Assembly: GCA_031553655.1 (NCBI GenBank)
Contig: JAVBLG010000075.1
Location: forward strand, 1-64,000
DNA from: JAVBLG01 sp031553655
GTDB taxonomy: Bacteria; Desulfobacterota; Desulfovibrionia; Desulfovibrionales; Desulfovibrionaceae
DNA: 64,000 bases
Direction of reading: 5' to 3'
Shown here: one piece after another, positions 51,109-59,959 of the stretch
Layout: every line of letters begins with the position of its first letter
How positions within the stretch are numbered: position 1 is the stretch's first letter
The notes under the pieces: generated by a model
Seen by the model: the letters and a program-made list of their open reading frames with translations, nothing else
Databases searched by the model: none
What the model was told of the DNA's origin: nothing
Translations under genes and position numbers: made by a program

Positions 51109-52623
51109 ATGTCTGAAAAGAAAGTTGCCAAGAACGCGATTTTCATCATGCTCGACACCTTGCCGTTCAATTATCTGGGCTGCTACGGCAACAAAGTGAT
51201 CAAAACTCCCAATCTCGATCGCCTGGCACGCAATTCCTGCGTGTTTGAAAACGCCTACAGCGAAGGGCTGCCCACTGTTCCGGTGCGCCGCTGCCTGATG
51301 ACCGGGCGCTTCACCCTTCCTTACGGCGGCTGGAAGCCTCTGGAACATGACGACACTACTCTGGCCGACGTGATGTGGGGCCGCAAATGGCAGACCGCGC
51401 TCATTTACGACACCCCGCCCATGCGTCTGCCCAAGTTCGGTTATTCGCGCGGTTTTGACTATGTGCAGTTTATGCCCGGCCACGAGCTGGATCACACCTC
51501 TTATGCCGACGTGCCCCTGGACCCCACCTGGAGCGCCGATCAATTCACTTCGCCCACCATGGTCTATAATGAAAAGGGCGAACTCATCGACGAAGACAGC
51601 AAAGCCTTGCTTACTGAACTGGATCTCTTCCTGCGCCAGTTCCAGAAACGCCGCACCGACGCCGACAGCTATGTGGCCAAAGTAACCAGCGCCGCCGCTT
51701 CCTGGATAAAAGACAAGCGCGACAAAACCCGTCCTTTCATGCTGTGGATGGATTCTTTCGACCCGCATGAGCCCTGGGATCCGCCTTCGGTGTGGGCCAA
51801 TGAGCCTTGCCCGTACGACCCCGACTACAAGGGCAACCCCATTGTGCTCACCCCCTGGACCCCGCTGGACGGCCGCATAACCGAACGCGAAGCCGAGCAC
51901 GTGCGCGCCCTGTGCATGGAAAAGGTCACTCTGGCCGACAAATGGGTGGGCAAAGTGCTTGACACCCTGGAAAGCGAAGGCCTGATGGACGATACTCTGA
52001 TTATCGTCACCTCCGACCACGGCCAGCCCATGGGCTATGGCGAGCACGGACATGGCATTATGCGCAAATGCCGCCCTTGGCCCTATGAAGAATTGGTGCA
52101 CGTGCCCCTTATCGTGCATATGCCTGGCGTGAAGGGCGGCCAACGCATAAAGAGCTTTGTGCAAAACGCCGACATCATGCCCACCATTCTTGACGGCATC
52201 GGCCTTTTGGGCAAAGATGAAAAGCCCGATTCCGGGCACGGCTTCCCGGTCTATGATTGGTCGGAAATGCACGGCGAAAGCCTGCTGCCTCTGATCCGCG
52301 GCGAAAAAGACAGCATCCGCGATCATGCCATTGCCGGGTACTTCGGCAAATCCTGGTCGATCATTACCGAAGACTACAGCTTCGTGCACTGGATCGCCAA
52401 TGACGTAAAGGATTCGTTCATTCTCAGAGGCGAGATGAACGACAGCGAGGAAATGTGGAGTTGCACAGCCGGGGCCAAGGTAATAGTTCCGGAAAATGAC
52501 GAGCTCTATGACCGCAAGGGTGACCCCTTCCAGCTGAAAAACCTGATTGCGCAAAAACCGCAGGTGGCTGAAGAGTTACTTCAAAAACTGAAGCTGCGTA
52601 TCGGCGAATTGCGTTCGTCATAA
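51109..52623 (+). CDS. Sulfatase-superfamily hydrolase with Thr at the formylglycine position
   Basis: A 504-aa cytoplasmic protein starting at ATG 51109 after GGAGGG. The alkaline-phosphatase/sulfatase fold is clear: FIMLDTLPFNYLGCYGN (metal Asp16), SFDPHEPWDPP, and VTSDHGQPMGYGEHG (metal Asp/His). The nucleophile motif of sulfatases is C/S-x-P-x-R; here it is Thr56-Val-Pro58-Val-Arg60, followed by RCLMTG. Thr cannot be turned into formylglycine, so the enzyme is probably not a classical sulfatase. A Thr nucleophile is used by related phosphotransferases and phosphatases. No signal peptide is present, which is also unusual for sulfatases. Confidence 0.82.
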   Translation: MSEKKVAKNAIFIMLDTLPFNYLGCYGNKVIKTPNLDRLARNSCVFENAYSEGLPTVPVRRCLMTGRFTLPYGGWKPLEHDDTTLADVMWGRKWQTALIYDTPPMRLPKFGYSRGFDYVQFMPGHELDHTSYADVPLDPTWSADQFTSPTMVYNEKGELIDEDSKALLTELDLFLRQFQKRRTDADSYVAKVTSAAASWIKDKRDKTRPFMLWMDSFDPHEPWDPPSVWANEPCPYDPDYKGNPIVLTPWTPLDGRITEREAEHVRALCMEKVTLADKWVGKVLDTLESEGLMDDTLIIVTSDHGQPMGYGEHGHGIMRKCRPWPYEELVHVPLIVHMPGVKGGQRIKSFVQNADIMPTILDGIGLLGKDEKPDSGHGFPVYDWSEMHGESLLPLIRGEKDSIRDHAIAGYFGKSWSIITEDYSFVHWIANDVKDSFILRGEMNDSEEMWSCTAGAKVIVPENDELYDRKGDPFQLKNLIAQKPQVAEELLQKLKLRIGELRSS

Positions 52624-52640
52624 AAAAAGCCATAAAAATG

Positions 52641-52668
52641 AAAGGCGGAGGCTCCGGCCTCCGCCTTT
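52641..52668 (+). terminator. Strong hairpin after the sulfatase-like gene
   Basis: Perfect 12-bp arms AAAGGCGGAGGC and GCCTCCGCCTTT around TCCG, preceded by an A-run. The next gene starts only 15 nt later, so it may act as an attenuator. Confidence 0.85.
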
Positions 52669-52682
52669 CTCGAAAACTAGCC

Positions 52683-52973
52683 ATGAAAGCATACACACCG
52701 CAAATAAGAATCATCAGTGTGGAACATGACCGCACCATGTCCGCGTCAACACTGCTGCGCCATGCCTTTGACGCCCAAGGGCTGAAGCACTATCCCATAA
52801 TCAACGTCTTCTGCCACCTTGAGGCCGGGCGTTGCGGAGTGCAATCGGGCATGGTGGCTGTGGAGGTTGACGGCAGCATCGTGTGGGCCGGCAAGGAACT
52901 CACAGCCCGCATGGCCGAAGATTTTTGCGTTGCCTTGCAAAATTACGCCAAAAAGCAGGAGCAGGGGCTATAA
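52683..52973 (+). CDS. Small thioredoxin-fold-like protein, similar to 50539-50835
   Basis: A 96-aa protein, not recognised. PQIRIISVEHDRTMSASTLL, FCHLEAGRCGVQSGMVAVEV and AGKELTARMAEDFCVALQNY give strand-helix-strand-strand-helix order like the protein on the other side of the sulfatase-like gene. There is no CxxC, though two Cys are present near the middle. ATG 52683 lacks a good ribosome binding site and lies just after a terminator-like hairpin; a start at 52638 would include the hairpin. It overlaps the convergent FMN-binding protein gene by 6 nt. Confidence 0.55.
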   Translation: MKAYTPQIRIISVEHDRTMSASTLLRHAFDAQGLKHYPIINVFCHLEAGRCGVQSGMVAVEVDGSIVWAGKELTARMAEDFCVALQNYAKKQEQGL

Positions 52974-53339
52974 TGTCTGCGTAACCCTGGTCACAGTCAC
53001 TTCCAGCACCCGGTTGAGAAAAGGAAATTTTTTCTTCATCATTTCATATTCCTCTCCCTCGCTCAAAAAGCGTGTGGTTCCCTCAAGGGCAAAGCCCGCG
53101 CCCATGCTGTGCAGCCCCATAACCTCTTTACTGCCGAAAACCATCTTTATTTCGTTATTTATGGCGGTATTGCTTTCGGTCACGCGCATCCCGGCAGCCG
53201 GGATCAGCAACCGCTGATCCGATGTAATATTAATATAGCTGTTCCAGGTGGCTGCAACGTGAGCGCCTTTTTCCGTCCAGGAAACAATGGGGGCTACGCC
53301 TTCTTTGGAGAGAACATTCAAAAAAGTTTCAGTGAACAT
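52968..53339 (-). CDS. FMN-binding protein, Desulfovibrio type (PNPOx-like split barrel)
   Basis: A 123-aa flavin-binding protein closely matching the small FMN-binding protein of Desulfovibrio vulgaris as I remember it: similar length and the same landmarks, VLSKEGVAPI, HVAATWNSYI, LIPAAGMRVTE, GTTRFLSEG and the TQTL end. It forms a dimeric split barrel and binds one FMN per chain; the physiological partner is unknown. It is one of the best lineage markers in the window. A 55-bp repeat follows upstream of its start. Confidence 0.92.
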   Translation of the reverse strand: MFTETFLNVLSKEGVAPIVSWTEKGAHVAATWNSYINITSDQRLLIPAAGMRVTESNTAINNEIKMVFGSKEVMGLHSMGAGFALEGTTRFLSEGEEYEMMKKKFPFLNRVLEVTVTRVTQTL

Positions 53340-53348
53340 GGCTGGTCT

Positions 53349-53403
53349 CCTTATAACCTTTTGCTTTTTAAATTATCCATTGCCTCAAGCCGGTTTTTGA
53401 ACC
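53349..53403. repeat. 55-bp dispersed repeat, family C copy 2
   Basis: CCTTATAACCTTTTGCTTTT and ATTATCCATTGCCTCAAGCC, then GGTTTTTGAA; nearly identical to 15495-15549. It lies between the chemoreceptor 3' end and the start of the FMN-binding protein. Confidence 0.85.
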
Positions 53404-53441
53404 TGAAGCTGATTGTTCCGCGCCGCCTTCCAGCAGCAAAT

Positions 53442-55853
53442 CTATTTCAACTCTTCCATAACCCTCTTCAACTGCTGTGCAGTGGCGGAAAGATCCTGTA
53501 CGGCCGAAGACGATTGCACCATGCCGTCGGCAGTTTCGCCCACAATACGGTTTACTTCATCCAGGGCGCGGTTGATTTCTTCGGAAGTGGCGCTCTGCTC
53601 TTCGGCGGCCGTGGCAATGGAAGTTACCACACTGGAGTTGGCCGAGGCCAGATCCACTATTTCACGCAGGGCCGCGCCCGAGGAATTGGCCAGCTCCGTA
53701 GCTTCGCTTACACTGGTGACAGCCTTGTTTACTTCATTTATATTGGTATGGGCCGAATTTTGTATGGCGCTGATATTGTCGCCCACTTCCTTGGTGGCCT
53801 GCATGGTTTTTTCAGCCAGTTTGCGCACTTCGTCGGCAACCACGGCAAAACCGCGCCCGGCTTCTCCGGCCCTGGCCGCTTCAATGGCCGCGTTCAGGGC
53901 CAGCAGGTTGGTCTGATCGGCTATGTCAGAAATTACGTTCATCACCCCGCCGATGCTCTCGGCCTGCTTGCCAAGTTCCTGCATATTGCCTTGCAAATTG
54001 GTGGCCACATGGTTCACCGCGTTGATGGAGTTTACGACCTTGTTCACCAATCCGGCTCCATCCGAAGCCTTTTTGCGGGTGTTTTCACTCTGCTCCGAGG
54101 CCTGCCCGGCGCTGCGGGCCACTTCTATGACCGTGGAATTCATTTCGGTCATGGCGCTTACAGTAGATTCCATACGGCTGCGCTGAACTTCCGCCCCGCG
54201 CGAAACCTGCTCCACCTGGGCGGCAAGCTGTTCCGCGGCCGTGGCCACGCGGTCGGATATTTCATGGGCCTGCTTGGCAACGTTCATTATTTTGCGCTCA
54301 GTGTCCTTGATCTGGGTAAGGTCCACAATAAATTGCAGCACTGATGCCAGTTTACCCTGGCCGTCCTGCATGGGAATGGCTGTATATTTAATGTCCAGGC
54401 GCTTGCCGCGCGGCCGGGCCACGGTTTCGCCGCTGCTGATCTGATTGGAACGCACGGCGTTGGTCAGTCCGCAAACAGAGGAACCGTAGTCTTCGCGGCT
54501 GAACATTTCGCTGCATGTTTTGCCCTTGTAGTCGGTACCGGCCAGATCCTGGGCCACCTTGTTCAAAAAGGCGGCCTTCAAATCTTTGTTCAGCACCACC
54601 ATGGGTGAGGGGATATTGTTGAAAATTATGCCCATGCGCTTCAGGATATTGTTGGTGCCCCGCACCAGACCAGCGAATTCCCCGGAAAATTTGCCTGCGT
54701 CGCCCTGAACGTCTATATACCCGGCTTCAACCTGTTTTTCGATATAATGCAGTTCGCTGACCACGTTCTTCAAGGTGTCGGGAATGGCAGTCATGGCCGT
54801 GATCATATTGCCCACCTCTCCCTTTTCCCGCGATTTCACCTGGAAGCCGAAATCCCCGGCAGCAATGGCCGAGGCAAAGTTCACCAGTTCTCCTAGCACG
54901 CGGATGAAGCCGAAAACTATGAGCGCGGCAATCAAAGCGCCGGCGGCCATACCGCCCGCGCTTATGCCCATCATGGTGTTTTGCGCTCCGTTGTTGGACG
55001 CCAGAGTTTTGGATCCCTGCGCATCCATATCTTTGTTCACATCGGAACTGAGCTTGGAGGCCGTCTGAATCATTCCACCGGCCAAGCGCATAATATCCGC
55101 CATATTACGCTGCAGGGCGGTGCTGCGCACAATCATTTCCTTGAGCGAAGTATGCAGCGAAGCATAATGCTGCTTCAGGGCATCAAAAAGAGTGCGTCCG
55201 GATTTGGTCATTACCACCGGCCCGGTATTTTGAATATCAAAGCCCACCACTTCCAGGGCTTTCAGGGCTCTTTCCCCGTCTCCGGCATCCTGCGAAGCGG
55301 AAAAACGGCTGATTTCCGAGCGCGCCTCTCCAAGATGCTTCTGGCACACCTGCATGGCATCGGAGGCCTCTATATTGTTAACATTCATCGAGTGGGCACT
55401 TATGGCCACCATGCGCTCGCTCATTTCCTGCGAAAGGGGCAACACTACATCTGTGTACTGTTTGGTCACAGCCGCCAGATTGCCTGAAATGGAGTCCATG
55501 GTGGCGCGCAATTCACTTTCTTTGCCCGTAATATCGGTTATATCCCTCTTGCGCGATTCTATCTTGATGAACTGCATGGTTTCCCTGGCCTGCTCCATAA
55601 TTCGGGAAAGATCTCTGCGGGCCTGCTCCATGCTCTGCATATTGCCGTTGGCGCTGTAATCGTGCACATGGGAGAGCAGGGAATTGAAGCTCCCGGTCAT
55701 CTCGCTGGTAAGTACATTGAAGCGAGCCAGACGGCGATATTCATTAAAGCCGTCAGAAGAAGCCTCAAGCCCCTTGAAGCCGAAAAATGCCAGCGCCGCC
55801 ATCAGCGCGATCATGATTACGAACCCGGCCACTATTTTAAATTTGGTTGTCAT
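53442..55853 (-). CDS. Methyl-accepting chemotaxis protein with a PAS domain
   Basis: An 803-aa receptor starting at ATG 55853 with AGGAG before it. A first membrane segment (about 6-26) is followed by a long helical periplasmic domain (about 30-300), a second segment (about 300-320), HAMP (about 320-375), a cytoplasmic PAS-like domain (about 395-500; [19 protein letters not shown]) and the signalling hairpin, whose tip reads [32 protein letters not shown]. No C-terminal CheR-docking pentapeptide is present. It lies 45 nt after a MetQ-like binding protein gene on the same strand, which suggests ligand sensing through that protein. A run of eight G lies in the gap. Confidence 0.93.
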   Translation of the reverse strand: MTTKFKIVAGFVIMIALMAALAFFGFKGLEASSDGFNEYRRLARFNVLTSEMTGSFNSLLSHVHDYSANGNMQSMEQARRDLSRIMEQARETMQFIKIESRKRDITDITGKESELRATMDSISGNLAAVTKQYTDVVLPLSQEMSERMVAISAHSMNVNNIEASDAMQVCQKHLGEARSEISRFSASQDAGDGERALKALEVVGFDIQNTGPVVMTKSGRTLFDALKQHYASLHTSLKEMIVRSTALQRNMADIMRLAGGMIQTASKLSSDVNKDMDAQGSKTLASNNGAQNTMMGISAGGMAAGALIAALIVFGFIRVLGELVNFASAIAAGDFGFQVKSREKGEVGNMITAMTAIPDTLKNVVSELHYIEKQVEAGYIDVQGDAGKFSGEFAGLVRGTNNILKRMGIIFNNIPSPMVVLNKDLKAAFLNKVAQDLAGTDYKGKTCSEMFSREDYGSSVCGLTNAVRSNQISSGETVARPRGKRLDIKYTAIPMQDGQGKLASVLQFIVDLTQIKDTERKIMNVAKQAHEISDRVATAAEQLAAQVEQVSRGAEVQRSRMESTVSAMTEMNSTVIEVARSAGQASEQSENTRKKASDGAGLVNKVVNSINAVNHVATNLQGNMQELGKQAESIGGVMNVISDIADQTNLLALNAAIEAARAGEAGRGFAVVADEVRKLAEKTMQATKEVGDNISAIQNSAHTNINEVNKAVTSVSEATELANSSGAALREIVDLASANSSVVTSIATAAEEQSATSEEINRALDEVNRIVGETADGMVQSSSAVQDLSATAQQLKRVMEELK

Positions 55854-55898
55854 TGGCAACTCCTGTATGGAACTGATGGTGGGGGGGGGAATTCAGAA

Positions 55899-56726
55899 TC
55901 AGAACAACTGATATGACGGCTTCTGGAACGAGCTGTATATTCGCTTGGGGTCTTCAGTTATACGCTTGTATTCAGGAGACTTTAGAACATCCAGCAAATC
56001 TTTGTGCATCTGGCTGTTCACCGCGGACGTGCGTATGGCAATGACATTAATAAAATCTTTAGCCAGAACCTCGGAAAACAACACGCGCGCGATATCCAGA
56101 CCGGCAAAAATAGCAAAATTGCCGTTAATTGCCGCCAGAGCCACATTGTCCAACTCATCGGCCGTTTTGGCCGCGTCAACAGAAATAATTTTCAGATTGT
56201 GCGGATTGTCCTGAATATCGTCTTCGGAATATTGCGCGGGGTTGGCCTGAGCATCCATGATCAACAGTCTGGCTGTCTTCATCAGGCGAAAAGCTCTGGC
56301 CTTGTTGGTGGGGTCGCTGGGTATGGCAATTTTCGCCCCTGAAGGCACCTCATTGAGCGAGGGCACTGTTTTGGAGTAAATACCCATGGATATGGTGGGA
56401 ATAAAAGCTATGGCCGTAAGATCGATCCCGCGCTGCTTTTTGAAATTCTCCAGATACACCAGGTGCTGGAACATGTTCAGGTCAATTTCTCCAGAGGACA
56501 AAGCCAGATTCGGCTGCACATAGTCCGGGTATTCCTTGAACTCAATGCGGTACCCCTTGGCTTCGAGGCCGGGCTTGATCGCCGCGTAAAACAAACTGGC
56601 ATACGGCCCTGGACAGAATCCGGCTTTTATCACTTTTTCCGCCGCCAATGCCTTTGGCGCACCTGTGAAAATGGCAAATGCAAATACAGCGAACAGTACG
56701 GTTAGGTACACAATCCGTTTTTTCAT
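55899..56726 (-). CDS. MetQ/NlpA-like binding protein without its own transporter
   Basis: A 275-aa exported protein. Signal peptide KKRIVYLTVLFAVFAFAIFT ends near AKALAA without a lipobox. NlpA marks are EYPDYVQPNLALSSGEIDLNMFQHLVYLENFKK and AIPSDPTNKARAFRLMKTA. It is clearly different from MetQ at 30306-31088. No metN or metI gene is near; the next gene in the same direction is a chemoreceptor. It may feed a distant MetNI, or present a ligand to the receptor. Confidence 0.88.
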   Translation of the reverse strand: MKKRIVYLTVLFAVFAFAIFTGAPKALAAEKVIKAGFCPGPYASLFYAAIKPGLEAKGYRIEFKEYPDYVQPNLALSSGEIDLNMFQHLVYLENFKKQRGIDLTAIAFIPTISMGIYSKTVPSLNEVPSGAKIAIPSDPTNKARAFRLMKTARLLIMDAQANPAQYSEDDIQDNPHNLKIISVDAAKTADELDNVALAAINGNFAIFAGLDIARVLFSEVLAKDFINVIAIRTSAVNSQMHKDLLDVLKSPEYKRITEDPKRIYSSFQKPSYQLF

Positions 56727-57145
56727 GAGGCAGCCCCTTGTGGCTTCAAAGTTTGGCGTTTCAAATGCGGTGGAAATCAGTGTTGGAGACTCGTGTTATG
56801 CTTTACGTATATCGACATAAATATAATAAACTTATGGTCCAGCCACGTTTTTTTTGCGTGTGACGAACGCTGCACAGCATCTTTGATCGCATATGTATTC
56901 ATGTAATTGCTTTTGTGCGCAAAGTCGCATAGTTTTATTCGGGTAGGCGACATACACAATTCTGCATATCTATGTCGTATTATTTAAAAAAAATAACATT
57001 TGAGAAAAAAAGAAACACTGTGCAATTTGTTCTCATAAAAAGTTTTTGAAAAAGAGGATGGGGTTTTGGGGGAAGGAGAAAGAAATTTTTCCCAAAAAGT
57101 TTTTTCTCCTTCCCCCAACACACTATTCCCTGAAGGCTCTACCTC
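56727..57145. other. Intergenic region with a perfect 16-bp inverted repeat before cls
   Basis: About 420 nt without a supported gene. TTGGGGGAAGGAGAAA (57066-57081) and TTTCTCCTTCCCCCAA (57103-57118) are perfect complements around a 21-nt loop, ending 27 nt before the cardiolipin synthase start. The left half is AT-rich and should hold the metQ-like gene promoter (minus strand). Confidence 0.7.
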
Positions 57146-58600
57146 ATGCTGGACGACTTTCTCTGGCTGCGTTGGCCCGCCTTGCTTCTGGTTTACACCC
57201 TGACTGCATGGGTGGTCATCCATGCGCTTCTGCACAAGAGTGATCCGCGTTCGGCCTTGGGCTGGACAGCGGCGGTTGTTTTTTTGCCTCTGGTGGGTTC
57301 TGTCGTCTATTTCATTTTCGGCATTGAGCGGGCCGACAGCCGGGCCTCACGGCTGATGCGCGAGGCCGCGCTTCTGGCCAAGGGGCGGCGCGACTCGTTG
57401 CATGGCGGCGAAGACAGCTCACACCCTCCCGGCTACCTTGATGAAGAAGAAATAAAAACCCATTACCCTCTGGCCAGAATAGGGCTGAACATAACCGGCC
57501 GCGCGCTGGTGGGCGGCAACAGCGTGCGACCGCTTTTCGACGGCGAGCAGGCTTATCCGGAAATGCTGAAGGCCATAGCCAAAGCGCGCGACCATGTATA
57601 TATGGCCACCTACATCTTTAATCACGGCGAATATGGCATGCTTTTCGCAGAGGCCATGGCCAAAGCAGCCGGGCGCGGCGTTGACGTGCGCCTGGTGGTG
57701 GACGGCTTTGGCGGCACGGTGTATTCTTGGCGCAACCCTTGGAAAAGCCTGGCCCAACATGGGGTGAAGGTAGCCCGCTTTTTGCCTCTGCGCCTTTTTC
57801 CGCCCAATTTTTCCATTAACCTGCGTAATCATCGCAAGGTGCTGGTTTGCGATGAAATCGGTTTTACCGGGGGCATGAACATAGCCGACTACCACATGGC
57901 GTCACGCGGACGCGGCTATCGGGTACGCGACGTGCATTTTGCCTGCCGAGGCCCGGTTGTGGCCCAATTACGCGAAGCTTTTCTGCTGGATTTCGGTTTT
58001 GCCACGGGAACATATGACGAACCGGACAATATATACGAACCGACCGGCGGCTGGTCGGCCTGCCGTATGGTTATGGACGGCCCCGGTTCGGGCGGCGACC
58101 CGCTGCACGACCTGATTTGCGGTACCATAGGCGGGGCCAGGGAACGGGTTTTGATGATGACGCCCTACTTCCTTCCTACCAGAGAAATTATCGCGGCCCT
58201 GCGGGCCACATCGTTGCGCGGAACCGAGGTCAAAATAGTGCTGCCGGCCAAAAACAATCTTTTTTACATGCAGTGGGCCAGCATTCACATTCTGCCGAAC
58301 CTGATGAAAGCCGGGGTGCGCTTTTTCATGCAACCCCCGCCATTTGCCCACAGCAAGCTTCTGCTGGTGGACAACGAGTACAGCCTGATCGGCTCGGCCA
58401 ATATGGACCCCCGCAGTTTGCGCCTGAATTTTGAGATGAACATGGAAGTTTTCGATCCGATGCTTAATAATAGGCTCAAGGAACATTTCGTTGATACCAT
58501 GGCCAAAAGCCGCGAGATAACCGCGCGCGAACTGCTCGGACGCCCTTTGCCGGTGAAATTGCGCAACGCTTTTTGTTGGCTTTTTTCCCCGTACCTGTAA
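57146..58600 (+). CDS. cls: Cardiolipin synthase (phospholipase D family)
   Basis: A 484-aa inner-membrane enzyme that makes cardiolipin from phosphatidylglycerol. Two N-terminal membrane segments (PLDc_N, about 5-60) are followed by two HKD motifs: NHRKVLVCDEIGFTGGMN (about 228-245) and AHSKLLLVDNEYSLIGSANMD (about 400-420). The strong hairpin just upstream may control its translation or transcription. It is followed by the RND pump genes with a 90-nt gap. Confidence 0.93.
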   Translation: MLDDFLWLRWPALLLVYTLTAWVVIHALLHKSDPRSALGWTAAVVFLPLVGSVVYFIFGIERADSRASRLMREAALLAKGRRDSLHGGEDSSHPPGYLDEEEIKTHYPLARIGLNITGRALVGGNSVRPLFDGEQAYPEMLKAIAKARDHVYMATYIFNHGEYGMLFAEAMAKAAGRGVDVRLVVDGFGGTVYSWRNPWKSLAQHGVKVARFLPLRLFPPNFSINLRNHRKVLVCDEIGFTGGMNIADYHMASRGRGYRVRDVHFACRGPVVAQLREAFLLDFGFATGTYDEPDNIYEPTGGWSACRMVMDGPGSGGDPLHDLICGTIGGARERVLMMTPYFLPTREIIAALRATSLRGTEVKIVLPAKNNLFYMQWASIHILPNLMKAGVRFFMQPPPFAHSKLLLVDNEYSLIGSANMDPRSLRLNFEMNMEVFDPMLNNRLKEHFVDTMAKSREITARELLGRPLPVKLRNAFCWLFSPYL

Positions 58601-58690
58601 TCTTGTACATATCTCACATATTGACATCGGAAGCGAAATCCACGACGCTCCAGCCCCCTCTCCCAATCTCGCCCTCAGGACTCCGCAATC

Positions 58691-59959
58691 ATGAGCAAAT
58701 CTTCAAATAAAATGTTTTCCCGCCGCACCTGGCTGATCATTGCGGGCATAGCGGCCATACTGTTTTTCATCTGGTGGCGCACCGCCCCGGAAACGCCGCG
58801 CGGCCCGGCCGGAGCCAGACCCCAACCGGTGCGGGTGGCCACGGCTACGCAGGGAAATTTTGAGATAGTTATCGCCGGTATAGGCACGGTAACGGCGGAA
58901 AGCTCGGTTACGGTGCGCACGAGGGTGGACGGCCAGCTCATGGCCCTTTATTTCACCGAGGGCCAGATGGTCAAGGCCGGGGATTTGCTGGCCCAGATCG
59001 ATCCCCGCCCCTATGAGGTGCAACTTACCCAGGCCAAGGGGCAAATGTCCAAAGACCAGGCCCTGTTGACCAATGCCAAACAGGATCTTGCCCGCTACAC
59101 AGTGCTGCGCAGGCAGGAATCCACCTCACAGCAGCAAGTGGACTCACAGCAATCACTGGTGCGCCAATATGAGGCCGCGCTGAAAACCGATCAGGGACAG
59201 ATAGACGCGGCTCAGCTGCAACTGACATACAGCCGCATAACCGCACCCATTGACGGCCGCCTGGGCATCAGGCTGGTTGACCCCGGCAACATTCTCCATG
59301 CCAGCGACACCAACGGCATTATAGTAATCACTAAAGTGCATCCCATTTCGGTGATCTTTACCATTACCGAACAGCAGGTGCCGGAAGTGCTGGCCGAATT
59401 CCGGGCCGGAAAAAAACTGACTGTGGAAGCCTGGGACCGTGAGCAAAAAACTCGGCTGGCTGTCGGCTATCTGAAAACCACCGACAATCTTATCGACGTT
59501 TCCACCGGCACCTTGCGCATGAAAGCCGAGTTTTCCAATGAAGACGACAAACTTTTTCCCAATCAATTCGTGAATGCCCGGCTTATGGTACGCACTCTCG
59601 AGAATGCGATCAAAATTCCCGCTTCCGCCCTGCAAAACGGCAGCCAAGGACCTTATGTCTTTACGGTGGCCAACGGCAAAGCCGTGATGCGCAAGGTAAC
59701 ACCGGGGGCTATAGACAAGGGCGTGGTGCATATACGCGAAGGCGTGGCCAACGGCGACGTGGTGGTAATTGATGGCGTTGATCGTCTGCGCGACGGCAGC
59801 CCGGTGAGTTTTCCCGGCATGATGGGTGAGGGAGCCTCAGGTCGAAAACAGGCCGGGGCACAAGGCGATGGTCGCGGCGGCGGCAAAGGCGGGCAGGCTC
59901 CCGAAGGGCATAGTGACGGCAACACCCCGATGAGTAAAAGAGAGCGGGCCGCACAATGA
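58691..59959 (+). CDS. mdtA: RND efflux periplasmic adaptor (MdtA-like)
   Basis: A 422-aa membrane-fusion protein. One N-terminal membrane segment (about 15-33) anchors it. The lipoyl/barrel-sandwich part appears as [40 protein letters not shown], and the second half as [22 protein letters not shown] Gly/Gln-rich tail (about 380-422) ends the protein. It links the inner-membrane pump to an outer-membrane TolC-type channel, not in the window. It overlaps the next gene by 4 nt (ATGA). Confidence 0.93.
   Translation: MSKSSNKMFSRRTWLIIAGIAAILFFIWWRTAPETPRGPAGARPQPVRVATATQGNFEIVIAGIGTVTAESSVTVRTRVDGQLMALYFTEGQMVKAGDLLAQIDPRPYEVQLTQAKGQMSKDQALLTNAKQDLARYTVLRRQESTSQQQVDSQQSLVRQYEAALKTDQGQIDAAQLQLTYSRITAPIDGRLGIRLVDPGNILHASDTNGIIVITKVHPISVIFTITEQQVPEVLAEFRAGKKLTVEAWDREQKTRLAVGYLKTTDNLIDVSTGTLRMKAEFSNEDDKLFPNQFVNARLMVRTLENAIKIPASALQNGSQGPYVFTVANGKAVMRKVTPGAIDKGVVHIREGVANGDVVVIDGVDRLRDGSPVSFPGMMGEGASGRKQAGAQGDGRGGGKGGQAPEGHSDGNTPMSKRERAAQ

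Noticed and set aside
51061..52554. Minus-strand frame of 497 codons opposite the sulfatase-like gene
   Set aside because: It is the antisense shadow of a clear enzyme; the composition is artificial and no family is recognisable.
56777..56959. Minus-strand 60-codon frame before cls
   Set aside because: There is no ribosome binding site, no similarity and AT-rich random composition.
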